The notes: generated from the letters alone by a model not told the origin. Positions 1 to 7,191 are shown, numbered from the stretch's first letter. The stretch is 20,151 nt of DNA from Deltaproteobacteria bacterium (GCA_021786815.1 JAJYMR010000236.1:1-20151); one strand, 5' to 3'. A program made the numbers and translations.

Positions 1-2
1 GG

Positions 3-407
3 CCGGATGATTTTGCGGCCCAGCTCGCGTCGATTCCGGCGTTCAGGCGATGGCGTCGCGAGGCGTATGAGCTGATGGCCTATGCCACGCTCCGACCCGA
101 GGATTCGACCGGAAAATGGGTGCTCAGATGCCCGCGCGAACTCGAGGCGCAGGTTTTTGCCGAGACCCGCGACCAGGAGTTGTGGTACGCAGTTGGACGG
201 CTCAAGGTGCCGGTCAAACTCGTCTGCGGCGACCCGGAGCTTGAGGACGTTGGTGCGCCGGCGCTGATCGGACAGGCGCTTGCGCAGGAGTTTCCGCTCG
301 CCTACGAGGCGATCCCGGACACGACCCATTTTCTCCAGATCGAGCGCCCCGAGGAGTGCATCGGAGCGACGGAATCGTTCCTGGCAAAGCACGGGATGGC
401 GGCGTAG
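3..407 (+). CDS. Alpha/beta-hydrolase fold protein, C-terminal part (5' end outside window)
   Basis: The reading frame is open from the window edge to the TAG stop, so only about the last 134 residues are visible and the true start lies upstream. The visible part fits the C-terminal half of an alpha/beta-hydrolase: a strand and turn reading VPVKLVCGDPELED, where the Asp after the strand suits the acid member of the triad, and a final DTTHFLQIERPEE segment, where the His suits the catalytic His and is followed by the family's usual closing helix. The nucleophile elbow (GxSxG) should lie outside the window, so activity and substrate cannot be judged. The gene lies 91 bp upstream of def on the same strand. 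An internal ATG at 75 is probably not the start, because the same frame continues upstream with ordinary coding sequence. Confidence 0.72.
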   Translation, partial: PDDFAAQLASIPAFRRWRREAYELMAYATLRPEDSTGKWVLRCPRELEAQVFAETRDQELWYAVGRLKVPVKLVCGDPELEDVGAPALIGQALAQEFPLAYEAIPDTTHFLQIERPEECIGATESFLAKHGMAA

Positions 408-498
408 GCGCGGCTTGCAAACGGCCTGCGCCGAAGGCAGGCGCGGTACCGAGCGGCTTTATGCAGTCGTCATGCTTTGATAAATTTTCGTTAAACTG

Positions 499-1041
499 AT
501 GGCGCTTCTCAAGATAAGAAAGTTTCCCGATCCGGTTCTCAAGGAGCCGGCGCGGCTGGTTGAGAATATCGACGGCAAGCTTGCGGGGTTTATCGACTCG
601 ATGGTGCAGACGATGTACGCCGCGCCGGGAGTGGGTCTTGCCGCGCCGCAGGTTGGCGAGTCAAGCCGCGTGATTGTGATCGACGTCGAGCATGAGAATC
701 CGGGCAAGCACCTGCTCAAGCTGATCAATCCCGAGATTGTCGAGACGCACGGCTCGATCCTCTGGGAAGAGGGATGCCTTTCGGTTGTGGACTTCACCGC
801 CGACGTAAAACGCGCAAAGGAAGTCCTGGTGCGCGCGTGGACGCCGGAGCAGGAGGAAGTCGAAATCGAGGCCGATGACCTGCTCGCGGTCGCCCTCCAG
901 CACGAGATCGACCATCTCGAAGGCAAGCTGTTCATCGACCGGATAAGCCGGATCAAGCGCGAGTTGTACCGGCGCAAGCTCAAGAAAATGATCAGAGACG
1001 GGGAGTTCGAAAAAGCGAAGTCCCCCTCGGTCCTCATTTAG
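499..1041 (+). CDS. def: Peptide deformylase
   Basis: Removes the N-terminal formyl group from nascent polypeptides; a metalloenzyme acting at the ribosome exit in the cytoplasm. All three family motifs are visible: GVGLAAPQVG (residues 44-53), EGCLS (91-95) and QHEIDHL (134-140). Cys93, His135 and His139 are the metal ligands and Glu136 is the catalytic base. The length of 180 aa is normal, with a basic C-terminal helix (about residues 150-165). The ATG is the only sensible start because LLKIRKFPDPVL is the usual family N-terminus, yet no Shine-Dalgarno is visible; the upstream stretch is AT-rich (about 477-497), so a short leader is possible. The fmt stop-to-ATG gap is only 38 nt, and def-fmt-rsmB is a well-known cluster. 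Confidence 0.96.
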   Translation: MALLKIRKFPDPVLKEPARLVENIDGKLAGFIDSMVQTMYAAPGVGLAAPQVGESSRVIVIDVEHENPGKHLLKLINPEIVETHGSILWEEGCLSVVDFTADVKRAKEVLVRAWTPEQEEVEIEADDLLAVALQHEIDHLEGKLFIDRISRIKRELYRRKLKKMIRDGEFEKAKSPSVLI

Positions 1042-1079
1042 ATTAGACGCCAATCGACAAGCCGCTTCGAATCGTATTC

Positions 1080-2006
1080 ATGGGCACGCCGGAACTGGCG
1101 GCCCGAATCCTGGAGCGCCTGATTGCGGCCTCCGGCGAGAACTTTATTGTCGTCGGCGTGGTTACCGGCCGCGACAAGCCCGCCGGCCGCGGGCTTCATC
1201 CGAAACTTTCGCCGGTCGCACTCGTCGCCGAACGCACCTCAATTCCGACGCTCAAGCCCACGCGGATAAAGACGGCGGAGTTCCTCGAACAGCTAAAGGC
1301 GTTTGAGCCGGATTTGCTGGTTGTCGCCGCCTATGGGCGAATCCTTCCGCCCGCCGTTCTCGCGTTGCCCAAAATCATGCCGCTCAACGTCCACGCCTCG
1401 CTCCTTCCGCGCCATCGCGGCGCCGCGCCGATCGAAGGCGCAATCCTCGCGGGCGATTTCGACACGGGTGTTACGATCATGCGCATGACGGAGGGTATGG
1501 ACGCGGGGCCGAGCCTCCACTGGCGCGCAATCGAGATCGAACCTGATGATACGCAGGGAACGCTCAAGGCGAAGCTCGCGGACCTGGGCGCCGACACGCT
1601 GCTCGAGGCGCTCGAAAAGCTTCGTGCGGGCGAGCTTTCCGAAACGCCGCAGGATGAGAGCCTTGCCACTTACACCAAGCCCGTCGAAAAGAGCGACGCT
1701 GTCATCGACTGGCGAAAGAGCGCCGTCGAAATCGAGCGGATGACCCGCGCGTACGACCCGTGGCCGGTCGCCCGAACCAGGTTCGGCGGAAACGAACTGC
1801 TCGTCTACCGCGCCCGCGTTATCGACACGAACGCGAAGGAAGCCGATCCCGGCATATTCCTCGCCGTGACTCCGACCGTCGCCGTGCAATGCGGCGAGGG
1901 GATTCTCGAATTGCTCGAGGTCCAGGCGCCGGGCCGCAAACGGATGGACGCCGCGGATTTCGCGCGCGGTCGCCGCCTCGCGCCGGGCATGAAGCTCGGT
2001 GAGTGA
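1080..2006 (+). CDS. fmt: Methionyl-tRNA formyltransferase
   Basis: Transfers a formyl group from 10-formyl-tetrahydrofolate to Met-tRNA(fMet), the counterpart of def upstream. Numbering from the ATG at 1080, the catalytic Asn103, His105 and Asp141 are present in LNVHASLLPRHRGAAPIEG and EGMDAG, and the C-terminal tRNA-binding OB-like domain follows (about residue 200 onward, with AYDPWPVART). At 308 aa it is slightly short. The family normally begins with a strand like LRIVFMGTPE; here PLRIVF is encoded in frame just upstream of the ATG (1062-1079), but no ATG, GTG or TTG occurs between that strand and the in-frame stop at 1044-1046. The true start may be a rare codon such as ATC at 1053, or the protein may begin at the internal Met. 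The stop overlaps the rsmB start by 8 nt, suggesting translational coupling. Confidence 0.95.
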   Translation: MGTPELAARILERLIAASGENFIVVGVVTGRDKPAGRGLHPKLSPVALVAERTSIPTLKPTRIKTAEFLEQLKAFEPDLLVVAAYGRILPPAVLALPKIMPLNVHASLLPRHRGAAPIEGAILAGDFDTGVTIMRMTEGMDAGPSLHWRAIEIEPDDTQGTLKAKLADLGADTLLEALEKLRAGELSETPQDESLATYTKPVEKSDAVIDWRKSAVEIERMTRAYDPWPVARTRFGGNELLVYRARVIDTNAKEADPGIFLAVTPTVAVQCGEGILELLEVQAPGRKRMDAADFARGRRLAPGMKLGE

Positions 2007-3411
2007 CGGCCGGAAAACCGGACGCCGTCCGCCGGCCAGGCCACGCGTCCCGGGCGAACGAGACGACGCGGGACTTCCGGTAAGGCGGGCCGCACTCGAA
2101 ATCCTGCTCAGGGTCGAAAATCGCGGAGCTTACGCCGACGTTTTGCTCGGAAACCGATTGCCCGCTTTCATCGAAGCCGATCGCCGGCTGCTGACGCGCC
2201 TCGTGCTCGGAACGCTCGCGTGGCGCGGCCGGCTCGATTACGAAATAGAGCGTCTTGCGCGCCGTCCACTCGGCGAGATCGAGCCTGTCGTTCTCGAAAT
2301 TCTTCGCGTGGGACTTTTTCAGCTCCGATTCCTCGACCGGATACCGAAGCACGCCGCGGTTGATACTGCCGTGACGCTTGCGCGCGAAAATCGCGCCTCG
2401 CGCGGCGCGCATGGCTTCGTCAACGCGATTCTTCGCGCAGCGACGCGCACGGCGGTCGAGCTTCCGCTGCGCTCGCGCGACGAGATCGCCTATATGGCCG
2501 TCCGATGGTCGCATCCGCGATGGCTCGTCGAGCGGATGGTCGAGTGGTTCGGCGCCGAGGGATCGGAAAGCCTGATGGCGGCGAACAATGAGGCCGCGCC
2601 GACCGCGATACGGCTTAATCTGCGGCGCGCCGGGCGCGAGGAGATTATCGCGCGGCTCGAACGCGACGGGATGGAAGTCGCCGCGACGGGCCGTTTTCCC
2701 GAAACCCTGATTCTCAAGGGCGCGCCGCGTTTCGATTCCGAGAGCTTTCGCGAGGGGCTCTTCCACGTTCAGTCCGAAGCCTCGCAGATTGTCGCGCGGC
2801 TGCTCGCGCCCACGGCCGGCTCGACGATTGCCGATTGCGCCGCCGCTCCGGGCGGCAAGACGACCCATCTTGCGGAACTCACCGGCGCAGAGGGCAGGGT
2901 GGTCGGACTCGACACAAATCTCGCCGGGCTAAGGGCCGCAGCGTCGGTCGCGCAGCGGCTTGGCGCTCGCAACGCGATGTTCGTTCAGGCCGACGCGTGC
3001 TCACCGTTGCCGCTTCGCAACGAGGCCTTCGATTTCGTCCTGCTCGACGCACCCTGCACCGGACTTGGCACGCTGCGAGAGCATCCGGAGCTCCGATGGC
3101 GCCTTGGCGCGGACGATCCGGCCCGGATGGGGCGTTTGCAGTTGGCGATGCTTTCGAACGTGGCAACGCTGGTCCGCGAGCGCGGTGCGCTCGTGTACGC
3201 GGTATGCAGCCTCGCTCCCGAGGAAGGAAGCTCCGTGGTGTCCGCGTTCCTCGAGCGGAATCGGCAATTCGCGCTCGATCCCGAGCCGCCGTGGCGCGCG
3301 GAAATCGGCGACCTGGTTGGCCCGTCGGGCACGATACTGCTTCGCCCGGACCGAGGAGGATTCGACGGGTTTTTCGCCGCGCGGATGCTCCGCCGCCAGA
3401 GTCTCCGCTGA
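1999..3411 (+). CDS. rsmB: 16S rRNA (cytosine-967 C5)-methyltransferase
   Basis: SAM-dependent methyltransferase of the RsmB/Sun family, modifying C967 (E. coli numbering) of 16S rRNA. An N-terminal NusB-like helical domain (about residues 25-165, with the typical LLTRLVLGTLAWRGRLDY) is followed by the Rossmann methyltransferase domain. Visible motifs are DCAAAPGGKTTHLAEL (from Asp279, SAM binding), DAPCTGLGTLREHPELRW (motif IV Cys353), VYAVCSLAPEEG (motif VI Cys403, the nucleophile position in m5C RNA methyltransferases) and GGFDGFFAARM at the end. The length of 470 aa is slightly above the usual 430-450, because of a basic, Pro/Arg-rich N-terminal tail of about 20 residues. The GTG start overlaps the end of fmt by 8 nt; a later start is possible since the tail is not conserved. 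Confidence 0.94.
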   Translation: MSDGRKTGRRPPARPRVPGERDDAGLPVRRAALEILLRVENRGAYADVLLGNRLPAFIEADRRLLTRLVLGTLAWRGRLDYEIERLARRPLGEIEPVVLEILRVGLFQLRFLDRIPKHAAVDTAVTLARENRASRGAHGFVNAILRAATRTAVELPLRSRDEIAYMAVRWSHPRWLVERMVEWFGAEGSESLMAANNEAAPTAIRLNLRRAGREEIIARLERDGMEVAATGRFPETLILKGAPRFDSESFREGLFHVQSEASQIVARLLAPTAGSTIADCAAAPGGKTTHLAELTGAEGRVVGLDTNLAGLRAAASVAQRLGARNAMFVQADACSPLPLRNEAFDFVLLDAPCTGLGTLREHPELRWRLGADDPARMGRLQLAMLSNVATLVRERGALVYAVCSLAPEEGSSVVSAFLERNRQFALDPEPPWRAEIGDLVGPSGTILLRPDRGGFDGFFAARMLRRQSLR

Positions 3412-3466
3412 CTTCAGGCGGCATCTTGGCTCCCACGCTTACGAAACGGTAATCTTAGCCGGTACG

Positions 3467-4135
3467 ATGGGGCTTGAAGATAAAATTGCGCCTTCTATCC
3501 TCTCCGCTGATTTCGCCCGTCTGGGCGAGGAGGTGCGGGTGGTCGAACGCGCCGGTGCCGACCTGATCCATTTCGACGTGATGGACGGGCATTTCGTCCC
3601 GAACATTTCCATCGGCGTTCCCGTGCTTAAGTCGGTGCGCAAGGTGACGGCTCTCCCGCTCGACGCTCATCTGATGATCAGCGAGCCGGACAAGTATATC
3701 GAGGCTTTCGTCAAGGCGGGCGCCAACTCGATATCCGTCCACGAGGAAGTATGTCCGGACCTTCCCGCGATAGCAGGGCGGATACGCAAGCTCAGCGCGC
3801 GAGCGTCGATAGCAATCAACCCCGAGACCGGGATCGAGCGGGTGCTGGCCGCCGCCGAGCATCTGGACATGATTCTCGTGATGAGTGTGCATCCGGGCTT
3901 CGGCGGCCAGGAGTTCATCCCGGGCGCGCTCGACAAGCTGCGCGCCATCCGGCGCGATCTCGACCGCCGCGGACTTGCCGTCGACCTCGAGATCGACGGC
4001 GGAATCAAGGTGGACAATATCGCCGACGTGAAGGCCGCCGGCGCGAACGTGTTTGTGTCGGGTTCCGGGATCTTCGGCCATAGCGATTACGCGAAGATAA
4101 TCGCCGAGATGCGCGAGCGGGTCGCGCGGGCGTAG
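3467..4135 (+). CDS. rpe: Ribulose-phosphate 3-epimerase
   Basis: Interconverts ribulose 5-phosphate and xylulose 5-phosphate in the pentose phosphate pathway (and in the Calvin cycle, if one is present). A TIM-barrel protein of 222 aa, the usual family size. Visible motifs are IAPSILSADF (residues 7-16), HFDVMDGHFVPN (35-46; His35 and Asp37 are metal ligands and Asp37 acts in catalysis), DAHLMI (His68), VMSVHPGFGGQEF (phosphate and loop region) and EIDGGI (Asp177). The frame stays open far upstream, but that part lies inside rsmB in another frame; the ATG at 3467 sits directly before the conserved N-terminus. The 55-nt gap after rsmB has no terminator-like hairpin, so cotranscription is likely. 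Confidence 0.96.
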   Translation: MGLEDKIAPSILSADFARLGEEVRVVERAGADLIHFDVMDGHFVPNISIGVPVLKSVRKVTALPLDAHLMISEPDKYIEAFVKAGANSISVHEEVCPDLPAIAGRIRKLSARASIAINPETGIERVLAAAEHLDMILVMSVHPGFGGQEFIPGALDKLRAIRRDLDRRGLAVDLEIDGGIKVDNIADVKAAGANVFVSGSGIFGHSDYAKIIAEMRERVARA

Positions 4136-4204
4136 GCGATGCGCTTGACGGGGCAGGTTCGGGCATCGATGCGCGACGCGTACTCGCACGGCCCTAATCC
4201 AGAT

Positions 4205-4212
4205 GCTATAAC
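4205..4212 (+). promoter_or_regulatory. Candidate extended -10 promoter of the tRNA-Pro gene
   Basis: TATAAC at 4207-4212 matches the sigma-70 -10 hexamer at five of six positions and is preceded by TG at the extended -10 spacing (TGCTATAAC). No good -35 box is seen 16-18 bp upstream. Transcription would begin near 4219, giving a tRNA leader of about 30 nt, which is reasonable. The assignment rests on motif and position only. Confidence 0.42.
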
Positions 4213-4250
4213 GTTGGTCCGTTCCACTCCCGCAAGGGCGCAACAGAGTC

Positions 4251-4328
4251 CGGGGTGTAGCTCAGCCTGGCCAGAGCACTGCGTTCGGGACGCAGGAGTC
4301 GGAGGTTCAAATCCTCTCACCCCGACCA
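4251..4328 (+). tRNA. tRNA-Pro (anticodon CGG)
   Basis: The sequence folds as a full cloverleaf. The acceptor stem CGGGGTG (4251-4257) pairs with CACCCCG (4318-4324), followed by discriminator A and an encoded CCA. The anticodon arm is CTGCG-TTCGGGA-CGCAG with anticodon CGG, reading codon CCG, which suits this high-GC genome. The T arm is GGAGG-TTCAAAT-CCTCT with one G-U pair. The C1-G72 end pair and CGGGGTGTAGCTCAGCCTGG start are typical of bacterial tRNA-Pro. It lies between rpe and plsY on the same strand, so plsY translation starts only 25 nt after the tRNA 3' end. Confidence 0.95.
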
Positions 4329-4353
4329 TCCCTTCGTTCGAAGGCCTTCTCGC

Positions 4354-4962
4354 ATGACATTGCACGCTCTCCTGTTGGTCGCGGCGTCGTACCTGGTCGG
4401 CTCGATACCGTTCGGCGTAATCGTGGGCCGGCTTAGCGGTTTCGACCCGCGTGCGGTCGGCTCGGGCAATATCGGGATGACCAACGTGGCGCGCGCGGGC
4501 GGCAAGGGAGCGGCGATCGCGACCTTCGTCGGCGACCTGCTGAAGGGCGCGGGCCCGGTTCTGTTCGCGCGTGCAGCGGGTTTCGGGCCGGCTGTTGTCG
4601 CGTGGGCCGGGTTTGCCGCCTTCCTGGGCGCCATATGTTCGATATTCCTGCGCTTTCGCGGCGGAAAGGGCGTTTCCGCGTCGCTCGGAATATGGGTGGT
4701 GCTCGCGCCGCTGCCGCTGGTGCTCGCGCTTACGGCTTTTGTGGTCGTGTTCGCCGTCACCCGGATAATGTCGCTCGCCTCGATAAGCGCGGCGATCGTG
4801 CTGGTGCCTGCGGTTGGGGCCCTGACCGGGCCGCGTCCGTACCTGATGCTGGCAATCGCGATGGGCACGCTGGTCCTGTTCCGCCATCGGGAGAACATCC
4901 GGCGCCTGCTCGCCGGCGAGGAGCCCCGTTTCGAGGCGCGCAAACGAAATCGGGCCGCATGA
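4354..4962 (+). CDS. plsY: Acyl-phosphate:glycerol-3-phosphate acyltransferase PlsY
   Basis: Integral membrane enzyme that acylates glycerol 3-phosphate from acyl-phosphate, the first step of phospholipid synthesis in the PlsX/PlsY route. The 202-aa protein has about five hydrophobic helices and the three family motifs: YLVGSIPFG plus GSGNIGMTNVARAGGKGAA (about residues 12-52), RFRGGKGVSASLG (about 102-114) and LFRHRENIRRL near the C-terminus. Two features differ from the usual family: the segment before the GGKG motif normally reads like GHxFPxF but here reads LGAICSIFLRF, so His and Pro are missing; and GSGNIGMTN replaces the common GSGNxGATN. No Shine-Dalgarno is evident before the ATG. 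No plsX is present in this window. Confidence 0.9.
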   Translation: MTLHALLLVAASYLVGSIPFGVIVGRLSGFDPRAVGSGNIGMTNVARAGGKGAAIATFVGDLLKGAGPVLFARAAGFGPAVVAWAGFAAFLGAICSIFLRFRGGKGVSASLGIWVVLAPLPLVLALTAFVVVFAVTRIMSLASISAAIVLVPAVGALTGPRPYLMLAIAMGTLVLFRHRENIRRLLAGEEPRFEARKRNRAA

Positions 4963-5281
4963 TGCCCGCGCGTTAATCGACCGTCTGCGAAATAGGCAGG
5001 GATGGCTGCCGAGCCTCGAATGATTTCCCGTTGCCGGGCGGCATTATCCTTGCGTAATGCGAACGGCGGTGGCGTATGCTGAAAGCCGTGGTATGCCGGC
5101 AGGCGGAGGTCTTGCGGGGTCCAGGTGGCCCGGACGCGCTCGGAGGCCGGCGTGGATAGGGCGCCCGAAGGGCGTATTGGTTCTGTAAGGCGCGTGAGAT
5201 ATAGGCGTTATTAGAGGAGCCGGAAGGCTGCCGGCCGCGTGTTGGGTATCAGAGACCTGCGCTGAAAGGCCGGGGGTTCAT
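4963..5281 (+). other. Intergenic gap upstream of glnB with possible hairpins
   Basis: This 319-bp stretch has no convincing ORF. Several short inverted repeats are visible: GCATTA/TAATGC (about 5041-5060), GGCGTAT/GTATGCC with wobble pairs (5071-5077 and 5091-5097), GTCC/GGAC around 5119-5135, and CGCCC-GAA-GGGCG (5162-5174). A weak sigma-70-like promoter lies near its 3' end. I recognise no known riboswitch, 6S RNA, SRP RNA or RNase P signature, and no sigma-54 site with correct GG-N10-GC spacing. It may hold the glnB regulatory region or a structured leader. Confidence 0.35.
5177..5205 (+). promoter_or_regulatory. Weak candidate sigma-70 promoter of glnB
   Basis: TTGGTT (5177-5182) and TATAGG (5200-5205) are separated by 17 bp, matching the -35/-10 spacing, with four of six consensus matches in each box. 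Transcription would begin about 70 nt upstream of the glnB ATG. With this degree of match chance is a real alternative. Confidence 0.25.
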
Positions 5282-5620
5282 ATGAAGAAGGTCGAAGCGA
5301 TAATCAAACCTTTCAAGCTCGACGAGGTCAAAGAGGCCCTTTCGAGCATCGGGGTGCAGGGGCTGACGGTCAGCGAGGTCAAAGGGTTCGGCCGGCAGAA
5401 AGGTCATACGGAGCTTTACCGCGGCGCCGAATACGTCGTCGATTTCCTGCCCAAGGTCAAGCTCGAGATCATCGTGTCGGACGAGCTTGCGCCGCAGGTG
5501 GTCGAGACGATCGAGCGCGCGGCGCGCACCGGGCGGATCGGCGACGGCAAGATCTTCGTGATGCCGATGGAAGAGGTTGTGCGGATAAGGACCGGCGAGC
5601 GCGGCGTCAACGCGCTGTAA
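5282..5620 (+). CDS. glnB: Nitrogen regulatory protein P-II
   Basis: Trimeric signalling protein that senses 2-oxoglutarate and ATP/ADP and controls nitrogen assimilation through partners such as glutamine synthetase adenylyltransferase, NtrB or AmtB. At 112 aa it is full length. It starts with MKKVEAIIKPFKLDEVKEAL, carries the T-loop with the uridylylation tyrosine (Tyr51 in GHTELYRGAEYVVDFLPK), and has the C-terminal signature TGRIGDGKIFV. Conservation of Tyr51 suggests control by GlnD, which is not in this window. It has neither amtB nor glnA as a neighbour, so GlnB rather than GlnK is the cautious name. It follows a 319-bp gap and is probably transcribed alone. Confidence 0.95.
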   Translation: MKKVEAIIKPFKLDEVKEALSSIGVQGLTVSEVKGFGRQKGHTELYRGAEYVVDFLPKVKLEIIVSDELAPQVVETIERAARTGRIGDGKIFVMPMEEVVRIRTGERGVNAL

Positions 5621-5666
5621 CGTCCCGAGTCCGAGGTTCGCAGGGAAGCCAGACCTTTTCCCACTT

Positions 5667-5686
5667 CCCTTCCCTTCAGGGAAGGG
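5667..5686. terminator. Hairpin after glnB (terminator or dispersed repeat unit)
   Basis: CCCTTCCC (5667-5674) and GGGAAGGG (5679-5686) form a perfect 8-bp stem with a TTCA loop, 46 bp after the glnB stop. No immediate T-run follows; GGTTTTC comes about 10 nt later. The surrounding purine/pyrimidine-biased sequence resembles the small REP-like palindromes scattered in many genomes, so it may be a repeat that also works as a terminator. Confidence 0.35.
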
Positions 5687-5762
5687 ACCGAGGGTTAGGT
5701 TTTCTCGGCGAACAAACCCGGCACTGCAACGTAAAAAGGAAGCGAATCTCGCCAAAATCCTG

Positions 5763-5797
5763 GTTCCCTGGCTCTCGAAGGGGTCCCGCCAGGGAAC
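5763..5797 (-). terminator. Hairpin just downstream of the PH-like membrane protein gene
   Basis: GTTCCCTGGC (5763-5772) and GCCAGGGAAC (5788-5797) form a perfect 10-bp stem around a 15-nt loop. It begins 2 nt after the stop codon of the minus-strand gene ending at 5800. On the minus strand the stem is followed by CAGGATTTTGG, a short T-run, so a weak intrinsic terminator is plausible. Confidence 0.45.
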
Positions 5798-5799
5798 TG

Positions 5800-7191
5800 T
5801 CAGGCGCGCTCACCGCGAGCGCGCATCCATGCCTGCCTGAGCGACGCGTAGAGCGCCGGCGCGTCCTCGCGGAATCCGGCGAGCCGGAGCATCCGGGCCC
5901 CGTTCCGTTCGACCTTGACCACCCCGACTGGAAGGCCTTTTGCGTTTCGGAACTCGCCAAGCGAGATATTCGTGATCGCCGCGTAAGGCACCACGCGGCG
6001 TCCTTGAAAATACTCGACGGTCAGGGATTCGCTCCCGATCAAGAGCCGCCGGGGAATTATTCGGAGCAGATAAACGCTCAGGGCGACGCCCGAAAGGCTT
6101 ATGAGCGCCACTGCCGTGCGGTAAGCATGCGACATCGGCTGCGCGCTGTGCAATCTGGAAAAACCGGTAAAAAGAGCGGCTCCGATGAGGATCGCCGGCG
6201 TGAGCGCAGCTAGCGATTTTCCATGAAAAGTCGTCAATAATTCCTGCGGCGATCCGGCGGCTTCGCTCGACGGCGTCGAAACGGGCGCAGGCTTTCCATC
6301 GCCTCGCGCCGCGCGCCACGCCGAGTATAGCGCGTCATGCAGCGCAACCGAGCCTTCCCGAAAACCGAGCAACTTGATCGGTTTGCCGTTCGGACGCTCG
6401 ATAATAACCGTTGCGTGTACGTTCCCGCCGTCGTCGTGTAAGTCTGCGATTACGATGTTGCTGACTGCGGCAAAAGATATAGTCCTCTGCCAGCCAAGGT
6501 ATTTGATCACGATCGCGGTATTCGAGATCCCCACGCTCGCAGGTTCCCGCGTCAGCGCGACAAGGGAAAAAGCCGCAAATCCGATCATGCCCAGCGATGC
6601 GCCCCGCTGGCCCTGGTGCACTGCGAGATACGCCAGGAGAAGACAGGCTGCGAAGCATCCCAGGAACAGGCCGCGGTTCGCCCAGTTGCGATCGAAGACC
6701 TTCGCAAACGGCCTGCGAAAGCGTGCTGCCTCGGTATAACGAAGGACGATATCGCGTAGCTGCTCGAAGTTGTCGAGTTGATACTCCAGCCGGATTGTTT
6801 TTCTGCCCGATAGGTCGGTTATCACCAGGCGCTGCATGACGTCACGGGCGCTCACGCTTGCGACGTTGTTCCAAGCGATAAACGTGTTCTCGCCTTTGCG
6901 CGGCAGGTACCGAATCCCTTCAGGATTAACGGCGACCGTGTCGTAGCAACGATTGAATGATCGCAGACACAACACTCCGAATGCAGTGAGGAACGTGGCG
7001 CAGACAACCACGGGTCCAAACCACCTGTGAACCGACTCGGTTAATGGCATCGCAAGGGCAAGCCCGAACGAGAGCGCCGCGCCTCCCATGTACAGCCACT
7101 TCAGGCTGGCTGGGAACTTGAACAACTGCGCGTCGGCGGGAACTGGCGGCGCCGTTTGATGCGTACCTGCGCGATACTCCGTGGGCGCCAT
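5800..7191 (-). CDS. Membrane protein with three repeated [two TM + PH-like domain] units
   Basis: The 463-aa protein is built of three similar units. Hydrophobic helix pairs lie at about residues 31-50/58-77, 174-191/198-213 and 328-344/358-379. Each pair is followed by a soluble segment of about 75-85 residues that looks like a bacterial PH (bPH/DUF304-like) domain: 81-151, 216-297 and 381-460. The last two end in clearly related stretches, LLGFREGSVALHDALYSAW (274-292) and LAGFREDAPALYASLRQAW (437-455). I chose the ATG at 7191 because GGGGAG lies 4 nt upstream; an upstream in-frame start at 7272 would add 27 unlike residues without a better ribosome site. The biochemical role is unknown; bPH-domain membrane proteins are often linked to the cell envelope. 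It is convergent with glnB and apparently monocistronic. Confidence 0.8.
   Translation of the reverse strand: MAPTEYRAGTHQTAPPVPADAQLFKFPASLKWLYMGGAALSFGLALAMPLTESVHRWFGPVVVCATFLTAFGVLCLRSFNRCYDTVAVNPEGIRYLPRKGENTFIAWNNVASVSARDVMQRLVITDLSGRKTIRLEYQLDNFEQLRDIVLRYTEAARFRRPFAKVFDRNWANRGLFLGCFAACLLLAYLAVHQGQRGASLGMIGFAAFSLVALTREPASVGISNTAIVIKYLGWQRTISFAAVSNIVIADLHDDGGNVHATVIIERPNGKPIKLLGFREGSVALHDALYSAWRAARGDGKPAPVSTPSSEAAGSPQELLTTFHGKSLAALTPAILIGAALFTGFSRLHSAQPMSHAYRTAVALISLSGVALSVYLLRIIPRRLLIGSESLTVEYFQGRRVVPYAAITNISLGEFRNAKGLPVGVVKVERNGARMLRLAGFREDAPALYASLRQAWMRARGERA

Noticed and set aside
1819..2868. Long minus-strand ORF opposite fmt and rsmB
   Set aside because: It is antisense to two well-supported genes, is Arg/Pro-rich and shows no family motif; long antisense frames are normal in high-GC coding DNA.
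2960..3466. Upstream in-frame extension of rpe
   Set aside because: These codons lie inside rsmB in another frame and give Ser/Arg/Cys-rich sequence; the conserved rpe N-terminus begins at the ATG at 3467.
4087..4887. Minus-strand ORF opposite plsY and the tRNA
   Set aside because: It runs through the tRNA-Pro gene and opposite plsY, with low-complexity Arg/His-rich translation.
5050..5110. Possible sigma-54 (-24/-12) promoter before glnB
   Set aside because: GG and GC pairs occur, but none I checked has the required 10-bp spacing.
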